Under the pieces are notes generated by a model. The model did no database searches. It had not been told where the DNA came from and saw only the letters and a program-made list of their open reading frames with translations. From contig CACBKA010000009.1 in the NCBI GenBank assembly GCA_902539745.1, forward strand, positions 1-43,631: a stretch of DNA of 43,631 nt, in the 5' to 3' direction. This DNA comes from an uncultured Pelagibacteraceae bacterium (GTDB taxonomy: Bacteria > Pseudomonadota > Alphaproteobacteria > Pelagibacterales > Pelagibacteraceae). This document shows positions 32,531 through 39,228 of this stretch, in pieces. Made by a program: the position numbers and the translations under genes. Each line of letters begins with the position of its first letter. The stretch's first letter is position 1.

Positions 32531-33295
32531 CTAGAATTGATCTTTTAAATTCCTTAATTTTGTAAAAACTTCTAATTTAGAGGCATTATGCATTTGTAGT
32601 TTACTTTTAATTTTTTGATTATCACATCTCAAAAAAATATTAGTATCTAATTCGTCTTTTAAACTCACGGGTATAGAGGGAAGACCTTGTTTAATTTTAC
32701 TAGCTACATTTTTAATTTTTTCTTTTAAAATCTTATTCTGGTCATCAATACTAATTGCAAATTCTCCGTTTTTTTCCGTGTATTCATGCCCACAGTAAAT
32801 CAACGTCTCAGACGGTAAACTTTTAATTTTTTCAATTGAGCTGAACATTTGTTCAAATGATCCCTCAAAAATTCTTCCACATCCTAGTGAAAAAAGAGTA
32901 TCACCAGAGAATATAACTTTGGCACTTTTTGAATAAAAAGCTACATGACCAAGAGTGTGGCCCGGTATATGTATTACTTGAAAATCAGTTTTACCAAATG
33001 AAAATTTATCACCATTCTTCAAGTTTATGTCTGTATTTTTGATGATCCCTTTGTCATGAAATGAACAGACAATTTTTGAGTTGTACTTTTCTTTTAATTC
33101 TAAATTACCACCAATATGATCATCATGGTGATGTGTATTTAAAATGAAATCTAATTTTTTATATTTTCTTTCGATCTCTTTGTCTACAGTTGTAAATTCT
33201 GATGGATCAACAATACCAACTGTATTTGTGATTTCATCTTTTAGTAAATAACTGTAATTATCAGTTAAACATTTTATAATTGATATATTAAGCAT
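32531..33295 (-). CDS. gloB: hydroxyacylglutathione hydrolase (glyoxalase II)-like
   Basis: Glyoxalase II hydrolyses S-lactoylglutathione in methylglyoxal detoxification. The 254-residue protein has the metallo-beta-lactamase motif THHHDDHIGG with His55, His57, Asp59 and His60, then IPGHTLGHVAFY, FSGDTLFSLGCGR and YCGHEYT. The last matches the glutathione-specific glyoxalase II group rather than generic hydrolases. The ATG abuts the metW stop codon, so it appears to be the third gene of the metX transcript, an odd place for a detoxification enzyme. A different thioester substrate is possible. Confidence 0.88.
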   Translation of the reverse strand: MLNISIIKCLTDNYSYLLKDEITNTVGIVDPSEFTTVDKEIERKYKKLDFILNTHHHDDHIGGNLELKEKYNSKIVCSFHDKGIIKNTDINLKNGDKFSFGKTDFQVIHIPGHTLGHVAFYSKSAKVIFSGDTLFSLGCGRIFEGSFEQMFSSIEKIKSLPSETLIYCGHEYTEKNGEFAISIDDQNKILKEKIKNVASKIKQGLPSIPVSLKDELDTNIFLRCDNQKIKSKLQMHNASKLEVFTKLRNLKDQF

Positions 33296-33889
33296 TTATT
33301 TTAATAAAAAAATTCCAACCTTTGAAAAAAGGTTTTTAATTTCAAGATTACTTTTTTTTATTTCTGAAGTAGTTTCCTCATTCACACCTACAACTTTATT
33401 GATATTAATTTTTTTCTCGATACAAAAATCAAAAAAATCTTTAATTGTGCACATATGTAAATTGGGAGTGTTATACCATGAATTTGGCAAAGTCTTTGTT
33501 ACTGGCATCTTGCCAAAAATAAGTAAACTAGTTCTTACTTTCCAATACCCAAAGTTTGGAATTGATATAATTACAGATTTTCCAATTCTTAATAAGTCTT
33601 TAAGAACTTTTTCAGGATTATAAAATGCCTGCAATGTTTGACTTAGTATAACGAAGTCAAATGATTTAGTTGGAAATTGGTGCAACTCAGTTTCTGCATT
33701 ACCTTCAATAACAGATAGTCCTTTATAGATACATTTTTTTACGTTTTCTTCTACAATCTCTAAACCTCTTACCTCGATATTTTTTTCTTTGATAAGGTGA
33801 CTCATTAAAGATCCATCTCCACAACCAACGTCAAGAACTCTAATATTTCTTGGCAGTAAATCTGCTATTACCCTAAATTCTTTTTTCAT
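33296..33889 (-). CDS. metW: methionine biosynthesis protein MetW
   Basis: MetW is a methyltransferase-fold protein encoded beside metX in many proteobacteria and linked to homoserine O-acyltransferase activity. Its exact role is not settled. The 197 residues show the AdoMet-type motif RVLDVGCGDGSLM (about 18-30), FDFVILSQTLQAFYNPEKVL and ISIPNFGYWKVR, typical of MetW. It overlaps the metX stop by 4 nt (ATGA) and is followed directly by gloB. Confidence 0.95.
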   Translation of the reverse strand: MKKEFRVIADLLPRNIRVLDVGCGDGSLMSHLIKEKNIEVRGLEIVEENVKKCIYKGLSVIEGNAETELHQFPTKSFDFVILSQTLQAFYNPEKVLKDLLRIGKSVIISIPNFGYWKVRTSLLIFGKMPVTKTLPNSWYNTPNLHMCTIKDFFDFCIEKKININKVVGVNEETTSEIKKSNLEIKNLFSKVGIFLLK

Positions 33890-35013
33890 TTTTTTTCATT
33901 TTTAAATTTAATATGCATTGAGTCTATAAAACCCTTTAAAGTTTTAAGAAATTCAGGTTCATTTACCAAAAAGGAGTCGTGCCCTTTATCTGTTTTAATT
34001 TCAGCAAAAGAAACATCAGCTCCAGCTGCGTTTAGAGCAATTACAGTATCTTTATTTTCTTTTGTTGTATAAAGCCAATCAGATGAAAAAGATATAATCA
34101 GAAATTTTGTTTTTTGATTTTTAAATGCTTCTACTAATCCACCTTTAAATTGTCTTGAAAGATCAAAATAATCCATAGCTCTGGTAATATATAAAATTGA
34201 ATTTGCATCGAATCTTTCAACAAATGCAAATCCTTGATGTCTAAGATAGCTTTCGACTTGAAAGTCAGCATCAAAACTAAATTCGTAGTCTGCTTTTTCC
34301 TGAAGTTTTCTACCAAACTTTTCTTGCATACCTTTCTCAGATAAATAACTTATATGCCCAACCATTCTGGCTACTGCTAATCCATTCTTTGGTTGAATAT
34401 TTTTTTTTAAATATTTTCCTTTATCCCATACAGGATCAGCCATTATTGCTTGTCTAGCTAATTCATTTAGTGCAATATTTTGAGCACTATGATTTGTACT
34501 ACACGCTATTGGGACTGCAGAAAAAGTTTTATTTGGAAACGTTGCACAAAATTGAAGAAGTTGCATACCACCCATAGAACCTCCTGCAGCACAAAGAAGT
34601 TTATCTATACCTAAATGATCTAATAATGTTTCTTGAGATTTAACCATATCTTTAATTGTTATCACCGGAAAATTTAAACCATATGCTTCATTTGTATTTT
34701 TATCTATTTCTTTAGGACCCCATGATCCCATACATCCACCGATAACATTTGCACATATTACAAAATATTTATTTGTATCAATTGCTTTACCTGGTCCAAC
34801 AGCCGTGACCCACCAACCATTTTTTTTGGTAATTGGATTTGTTCCACTAACAAACTGATCACCAGTTAATGCATGAAAGATAAGAATAGCGTTGTCTTTG
34901 TTTTTATTTAGATTTCCATAGGTCTCGTATGCCAAGGGAAAATCTTTGACTGTTTTTTTACAGTCTAGAACGAGAGGTTTTGAAACGTTTAATTTTTTAA
35001 TTTTTTCACTCAT
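33886..35013 (-). CDS. metX: homoserine O-acetyltransferase
   Basis: MetX acylates homoserine, the committed step of methionine synthesis. From the ATG at 35013 the protein has 375 residues with HALTGDQFVSG, the nucleophile elbow AAGGSMGGMQ (Ser146), and the late Asp in FSSDWLYT and His in KGHDSFLV that complete the triad. An in-frame TTG at 35043 would add ten residues encoded by the terminator hairpin itself, so I reject it. There is no clear Shine-Dalgarno; the terminator's U-run ends 3 nt before the ATG. A SAM-II riboswitch precedes the gene, so expression should fall when AdoMet is plentiful. Confidence 0.96.
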   Translation of the reverse strand: MSEKIKKLNVSKPLVLDCKKTVKDFPLAYETYGNLNKNKDNAILIFHALTGDQFVSGTNPITKKNGWWVTAVGPGKAIDTNKYFVICANVIGGCMGSWGPKEIDKNTNEAYGLNFPVITIKDMVKSQETLLDHLGIDKLLCAAGGSMGGMQLLQFCATFPNKTFSAVPIACSTNHSAQNIALNELARQAIMADPVWDKGKYLKKNIQPKNGLAVARMVGHISYLSEKGMQEKFGRKLQEKADYEFSFDADFQVESYLRHQGFAFVERFDANSILYITRAMDYFDLSRQFKGGLVEAFKNQKTKFLIISFSSDWLYTTKENKDTVIALNAAGADVSFAEIKTDKGHDSFLVNEPEFLKTLKGFIDSMHIKFKNEKK

Positions 35014-35015
35014 AT

Positions 35016-35041
35016 AAAAAAAAAGCCCAGCTATACTGGGC
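35016..35041 (-). terminator. intrinsic terminator of the SAM-II riboswitch
   Basis: On the minus strand GCCCAG (35036-35041), a 5-nt loop TATAG and CTGGGC (35025-35030) form a perfect 6-bp stem followed by nine uridines (35016-35024). It lies between the aptamer and the metX ATG, so it works as a regulatory attenuator rather than as a gene-end terminator. Its upstream arm can instead pair with the aptamer's 3' strand (see findings). Confidence 0.88.
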
Positions 35042-35046
35042 AAAAA

Positions 35047-35101
35047 ACCCTGTTTAGCTGCATTTACTCTGCGCTCGCAATTTGGTTAAATCAGCGCAAT
35101 G
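35047..35101 (-). promoter_or_regulatory. SAM-II riboswitch aptamer upstream of metX
   Basis: The minus strand reads TTGCGCTGATTTAACC, then AAATTGCGAGCGCA, GAGTAAATGC and AGCTAAACAGGG. This is the SAM-II (metA-type) consensus: a P1 stem TGCGCT/AGCGCA, the invariant GATTTAACC loop, the TAAA and AGCTAAA segments, and a 3' GGGTT that can pair with AACC to close the pseudoknot. SAM-II is known from alphaproteobacteria in front of methionine genes, which fits metX here. The match is by eye; a covariance-model search would settle the boundaries. Confidence 0.93.
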
Positions 35102-35105
35102 CGAA

Positions 35106-35134
35106 TGTATACTAAATCGTCATAAACATGTCAA
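35106..35134 (-). promoter_or_regulatory. sigma70-type promoter of metX
   Basis: On the minus strand a perfect -35 TTGACA (35129-35134) is separated by 17 nt from TATACA (35106-35111). Transcription would start near 35099, at the first bases of the SAM-II aptamer, so the leader would be almost entirely riboswitch. The -35 overlaps the left end of the 18-bp palindrome by two bases. Confidence 0.8.
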
Positions 35135-35150
35135 ATTATTCGAATAATTT
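35133..35150. repeat. perfect 18-bp palindrome between metX and hisC promoters
   Basis: AAATTATTCGAATAATTT reads the same on both strands with no spacer, centred on the CG at 35141-35142. It sits between the divergent metX and hisC promoters, touching the metX -35 and ending 3 bases before a possible hisC -35. The form is that of a homodimeric repressor operator. No regulator gene is nearby, and chance AT-rich symmetry remains possible. Confidence 0.6.
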
Positions 35151-35152
35151 AT

Positions 35153-35183
35153 TTTACGTTATATAAAAAGATTTACTTATAAT
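35153..35183 (+). promoter_or_regulatory. probable promoter of hisC-tyrA
   Basis: A consensus -10 TATAAT lies at 35178-35183, 18 nt before the hisC ATG. The -35 is weak: TTTACG at 35153-35158 with 19-nt spacing is the best choice. Start of transcription would fall near 35190, leaving a leader of only about 12 nt. Confidence 0.5.
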
Positions 35184-35201
35184 ATAACTCTTTAGAATAT
35201 T

Positions 35202-36284
35202 ATGAAATTACCTCAACCAAGAAAAATTATTGCTGAAAAATATGTAGCTGGTCTAAGTCTTTTTAAGAGCAGAAAGAGTCCAATTAAACTCTCTGCAAAT
35301 GAATCTGCTTTAGGCCCAAGCCCAAAGGCTGTTAAATCCTACAGTTCAGTTGGTAAAGGTTTTGTTAGGTATCCTGACTCAGATGGTACATATTTTAGAA
35401 AAGTATTGGCAAAAAAATTTAAATTAAAAAGGGATAGAATTATTCTTGGATCAGGATCTGATCAAATTTTCGAATTAATCTGTAAACTTTTTTTAAACAA
35501 AGGTGATGAAGTTGTTGTACCCGAATATAGTTTTATAATTTACAGAATCTATAGCCGAATGTTTGGTGCTAAAGTTAGATATGCCAAAGAGGATAATTTT
35601 TCAGCATCTGTAGACTCGATTTTAAATTGCGTAAATAAAAAAACAAAAATTGTTTTTTTAGCTAATCCTAACAATCCTACAGGGACTTATTTAAATAAAA
35701 CTGAAGTTTTAAATTTAAGAAAAAAACTTAGAAGTGACATTTTACTTGTAATAGATGATGCATATTTTGAATATATTAAAGATCCAGAGTATGCATCTGG
35801 AATTGATCTTTTTTCAAAATCAGAAAATGTAATTGTTACAAGAACATTTTCAAAAATTTATGGTTTAGCTGGATTAAGGATTGGTTGGGGATATGGTCCA
35901 AAAAAATTAATAAAAAAATTATATGAAATCAAACCACCTTTTAATGTGAGTAGACCAGCTTTATTTGCTGCCACACAAGCTGTCCTGGATACAAAATGGC
36001 TTAATAAAGCTATTGAACATAATAATTTTTGGGCTGAAAAAATATATAGTGTGATTGATGAAATTGGCGTTTCTACAAATAGAACTAATGTTAATTTTTT
36101 TCTTCTTAACTTTGATTTTGTAAATAAATCTGCTTCTCAAGTATTCAACAAATTAGCAAATTCAGGGATATTAGTAAGGCAAATGGATGTTTATAACATA
36201 AAAAATTCACTAAGGGTCACAATAGGAAATAGTAAAGAAAACAAAAAATTTATTTCAGTTTTAAGGAAGATTTTTAATGTTTGA
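35202..36284 (+). CDS. hisC: histidinol-phosphate / aromatic aminotransferase (HisC family)
   Basis: This PLP enzyme transaminates histidinol phosphate with glutamate, or aromatic 2-oxo acids in related members. The 360-residue fold type I protein has IKLSANESALGPSP, the NPNNPTG loop (155-161), DDAYFEY with Asp186, and TRTFSKIYGLAGLRIGWG with Lys218 as the Schiff-base lysine. It is not beside other his genes but overlaps the prephenate/arogenate dehydrogenase by 8 nt. A role in tyrosine/phenylalanine synthesis is therefore as likely as histidine synthesis; in several alphaproteobacteria one HisC serves both. Confidence 0.9.
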   Translation: MKLPQPRKIIAEKYVAGLSLFKSRKSPIKLSANESALGPSPKAVKSYSSVGKGFVRYPDSDGTYFRKVLAKKFKLKRDRIILGSGSDQIFELICKLFLNKGDEVVVPEYSFIIYRIYSRMFGAKVRYAKEDNFSASVDSILNCVNKKTKIVFLANPNNPTGTYLNKTEVLNLRKKLRSDILLVIDDAYFEYIKDPEYASGIDLFSKSENVIVTRTFSKIYGLAGLRIGWGYGPKKLIKKLYEIKPPFNVSRPALFAATQAVLDTKWLNKAIEHNNFWAEKIYSVIDEIGVSTNRTNVNFFLLNFDFVNKSASQVFNKLANSGILVRQMDVYNIKNSLRVTIGNSKENKKFISVLRKIFNV

Positions 36285-37176
36285 TCAAATTTCAATTATA
36301 GGATGTGGGTTAATTGGATCTTCAATTTTTAAAGGATTAAAAAAAGTTGGATCTATAAAGAAAATTATTACTTATGATAACGATAAATCCGTTAATGAAA
36401 TAATAAAGAAAGACAAACTTTCTGATGAAATATTTAAAAGCGCAGGTGATGCAGTAAAAAATTCTGATTTAATTATTATAGCAACACCTATAAGTAGCTT
36501 TGAGAACGTATTAAATTCTATTAAAGATAATTTAAAGACTGGTTCGATTTTAACAGATACTTGTTCGGTAAAAACAGGAGTTAGTAAAATATTTGAAAAA
36601 ATAAATTTAAAAAACTCTGTTTGTATTCCTGGTCATCCTGTTGCTGGAATAGAAAATAGTGGACCTAAAGCAGGTTTCGCTGACTTATTTAAAAATAAAT
36701 GGACTATACTCACACCTAGTAAAAGTACCGATGAAAATACAATTCAAAAAGTTTCAAATTTTTGGGAGTCTTTGGGAAGTAAAGTCAAAATTATGTCCGA
36801 TGAGGACCATGATAAAATATTAACTTTTACTAGTCATTTACCTCACGTAGTAGCATACAATATAGTAAAAACATCTATGTCCCATGATGAGGAAGTTAAA
36901 GATGACATTATCAAGTATAGTGCAGGGGGATTAAGAGATTTTACCAGAATTGCTGCCTCCGATCCTATTATGTGGAGAGATATTTTTATTGATAATAGTG
37001 CTTTAATTATTCAGGCTATCGACAAGTTTATTAAAAATTTAGATGAGTTTAAGAAAGCAATTTCAGAGAAAGATAGCAAAAAACTAATAGAAATTTTTGA
37101 GAAATCAAAAGATTTCAGAAAATCAATTGTAAAAGCTGGTCAGGATACTGATAAACCTGACTTTGGAAGAAAATAA
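36277..37176 (+). CDS. tyrC: prephenate/arogenate dehydrogenase
   Basis: The enzyme oxidatively decarboxylates prephenate or arogenate on the way to tyrosine. The 299-residue protein has an N-terminal NAD(P) Rossmann motif IIGCGLIGSSIFKGL, IIIATPISSFE, TDTCSVKTGV, the PGHPVAGIENSGPKAG active-site region and HLPHVVAYNIV in the helical domain. There is no fused chorismate mutase or ACT domain. The start overlaps the aminotransferase gene, consistent with a two-step aromatic unit. Substrate preference (prephenate or arogenate) cannot be read by eye. It ends base-to-base against convergent plsC. Confidence 0.93.
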   Translation: MFDQISIIGCGLIGSSIFKGLKKVGSIKKIITYDNDKSVNEIIKKDKLSDEIFKSAGDAVKNSDLIIIATPISSFENVLNSIKDNLKTGSILTDTCSVKTGVSKIFEKINLKNSVCIPGHPVAGIENSGPKAGFADLFKNKWTILTPSKSTDENTIQKVSNFWESLGSKVKIMSDEDHDKILTFTSHLPHVVAYNIVKTSMSHDEEVKDDIIKYSAGGLRDFTRIAASDPIMWRDIFIDNSALIIQAIDKFIKNLDEFKKAISEKDSKKLIEIFEKSKDFRKSIVKAGQDTDKPDFGRK

Positions 37177-37884
37177 TTAGTCTAAAAAATCGATTTCTTT
37201 ATAAATAATATTTTGTAACTTTTTTAAAAAATCCTCTTTACTTAAACCAGGTTCGATAGGACTTAGAAATGATATTGTTATTTTTCCAGGATATTTATTA
37301 AAGCTATTTTTAGGCCACACCTTTCCAGTATTGAGGGCTACGGGTACACAGGGTAATTTTAAAGCCTCATAAATTCTTGCAACTCCTTTTTTAAAATCTG
37401 GCCTTTCTTTATAAGGCACCCTCGTACCTTGAGGAAAAATTAACAAATGTCTTTTGCTTTTGTTTGTTTGCTCTATAATTTTATCAAAAAAATTTAAGTT
37501 CTCTTTTGTAGCTGTATCCCTAACTATCGCTATTGCGCCAATTTTTTTTAAGCACCAGCCAAAAAAAGGTATTTTCATTAATCCTTTTTTTAAAATAAAA
37601 ATTGGACCTGATATAACTGTTTGAAGCGCAAAAGTTTCAAACATAGATTGGTGAGCAGAAGCAACAAAATACTTTTCGAATTTGTTAAGATTTTCAGTAC
37701 CTTTAAAATCAATTTTAACGTCAATAAATATCTTCAATAAAAACCCAATATATCGAGAGAGAATCCTTCCAGCACAAATCATGTGTTTGTCTTTTAGAAA
37801 TAAAAGTGGAAATGCAATTATACAAGCAACAGCTATACCTCCAAATAAAAAAATATTAAAAAATAATGATCTTAAAAATATCAT
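37177..37884 (-). CDS. plsC: 1-acyl-sn-glycerol-3-phosphate acyltransferase
   Basis: PlsC acylates lysophosphatidate to phosphatidate at the inner membrane. The 235-residue protein has an N-terminal membrane segment (about 5-30), the acyltransferase box SAHQSMFETF with His78 and Glu83 (HX4E in place of the usual HX4D) and FPQGTRVPY (Gln in place of the Glu of EGTR). Both substitutions also occur in other alphaproteobacterial members, so I do not read them as loss of function. It follows lysA by 3 nt and ends directly against tyrC. Confidence 0.93.
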   Translation of the reverse strand: MIFLRSLFFNIFLFGGIAVACIIAFPLLFLKDKHMICAGRILSRYIGFLLKIFIDVKIDFKGTENLNKFEKYFVASAHQSMFETFALQTVISGPIFILKKGLMKIPFFGWCLKKIGAIAIVRDTATKENLNFFDKIIEQTNKSKRHLLIFPQGTRVPYKERPDFKKGVARIYEALKLPCVPVALNTGKVWPKNSFNKYPGKITISFLSPIEPGLSKEDFLKKLQNIIYKEIDFLD

Positions 37885-37887
37885 TTA

Positions 37888-39108
37888 CTAAATGATTTCA
37901 GAAATTTTTTGTCTTTTTCTGATTATTTTTATTTTACCTTTTTTTACTATAATCTCAGAGGCCAATGGTCTAGTATTATAATTTGATGAAAGTGTTGAAC
38001 CATATGCGCCAACATTTGTTATGGTCACATATTCTCCTTCTTTCAAAAAGGGAAAATTTTTATATTTTAGAAAAGTGTCAGTACTTTCACAAATTGGACC
38101 AACAAATTCAATATTTCCATTGATTCTAGTTTTAGATTTTGACACAGGAACAATTTCATGTATTGCATTGTATAAAGCAGGCCTCATAAAATCATTCATA
38201 CCTGCATCTAAAATTACAAAATATTTATTATCATTTTTTTTAATAAATACTATTTTAGAAACTAATGAACCAGTATTACCAACAATGTATCTTCCTGGCT
38301 CAAAAATAATTTTACAATTTGTCTCTTTTTGAAATTTTTCAACCAAAGTAGAATAATTTTTTATATCAATTTTTTTATCTTTATTTTTATATTGAATACC
38401 AAATCCACCACCAAGGTCGATATAATCAAAATTTATTTTACTTGATTTGATAATTTTTCTTAGAGTATTCAAAGTTCTTCTGTATGGCGCTACAGATGTA
38501 ATTTGACTTCCGATGTGAACACTAATTGCACTAATTTTAATATTTTTTAGGTTTTTAGAATCTTTACAAAATCTTAAAAAATTTTTACTTAATAGACCGA
38601 ATTTACTATCAAGTTTACCAGTTGAAATTTTTGAAAGAGTGTTTGCATCAACATTTGGATTTAATCTAATCCCAATAGAAGTAACTCTATTCATTTTTTT
38701 TGATATTTTATTTATTAATAGCGCCTCACTTTCAGACTCAACATTAATAAGTAAAACTCTTTTTTTAATAGCCAATCGTAATTCGTTGTCTGTTTTTCCA
38801 ACACCAGAAAAAACAATTTTTTTTGGATTAATCTTTGCTTTTAATGCTTTTAATAATTCACCCTCTGATACTACATCAGCACCAGATCCCAATTTACCTA
38901 ATTCAGTTAAAATAGAAACATTCGAGTTAGATTTAACAGAAAAACAGACAAGAGGATTCACTCTTTTAAAATAATTATAAAAAGTTTGAAAATTATCTTT
39001 AATTTTTTTATAAGAATATACATAAAAGGGGGTAATATTTTTTCTTGTAATCCCTTTGATAGATATATTATCAATAAACAGGTTTTGTCCTTTATAATTT
39101 AAGCTCAT
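37888..39108 (-). CDS. lysA: diaminopimelate decarboxylase
   Basis: LysA decarboxylates meso-diaminopimelate to lysine. The 406-residue fold type III PLP enzyme has the N-terminal ITPFYVYSYKKI, PLP lysine Lys59 in VCFSVKSNSN, SGVGKTDNEL, DLGGGFGIQY, the phosphate-binding EPGRYIVGNTG and the substrate-site GPICESTDTF. It follows the small lipoprotein gene after 3 nt in the argH-lptM-lysA order common in proteobacteria. Confidence 0.97.
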   Translation of the reverse strand: MSLNYKGQNLFIDNISIKGITRKNITPFYVYSYKKIKDNFQTFYNYFKRVNPLVCFSVKSNSNVSILTELGKLGSGADVVSEGELLKALKAKINPKKIVFSGVGKTDNELRLAIKKRVLLINVESESEALLINKISKKMNRVTSIGIRLNPNVDANTLSKISTGKLDSKFGLLSKNFLRFCKDSKNLKNIKISAISVHIGSQITSVAPYRRTLNTLRKIIKSSKINFDYIDLGGGFGIQYKNKDKKIDIKNYSTLVEKFQKETNCKIIFEPGRYIVGNTGSLVSKIVFIKKNDNKYFVILDAGMNDFMRPALYNAIHEIVPVSKSKTRINGNIEFVGPICESTDTFLKYKNFPFLKEGEYVTITNVGAYGSTLSSNYNTRPLASEIIVKKGKIKIIRKRQKISEII

Positions 39109-39111
39109 AAT

Positions 39112-39228
39112 TTATGAAATAAATACAATATTATGTCTAATATTTTCAGATTTATAAACTGGTGTAGATTTTCTCCCACAACTAGTCAAAACAATCAAAA
39201 TAACAATTATTAAAAAAACTCTACTCAT
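39112..39228 (-). CDS. lptM: small LptM (YifL)-like lipoprotein
   Basis: A 38-codon frame lies between argH and lysA. The protein starts MSRVFLIIVILIVLTSCGRK: a basic start, a hydrophobic stretch and lipobox LTSC with Cys17 as the lipidated residue, followed by RKSTPVYKSENIRHN. The CG-x-K after the lipobox and the gene position match LptM, a small lipoprotein that helps mature the LptD-LptE lipopolysaccharide translocon, usually CGxKGPL. Here GPL is replaced by STP. Its ATG overlaps the argH stop (ATGA), strong evidence that it is translated. It is easily missed because it is so short. Confidence 0.78.
   Translation of the reverse strand: MSRVFLIIVILIVLTSCGRKSTPVYKSENIRHNIVFIS

Noticed and set aside
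35014..35043. Upstream TTG start of metX giving ten more residues
   Set aside because: Those codons are the terminator hairpin and its U-run; the ATG at 35013 gives the normal MetX N-terminus.
37440..37655. PlsC HX4E and QGTR changes as signs of inactivation
   Set aside because: These variants are typical of alphaproteobacterial PlsC-like proteins and the rest of the domain is intact.
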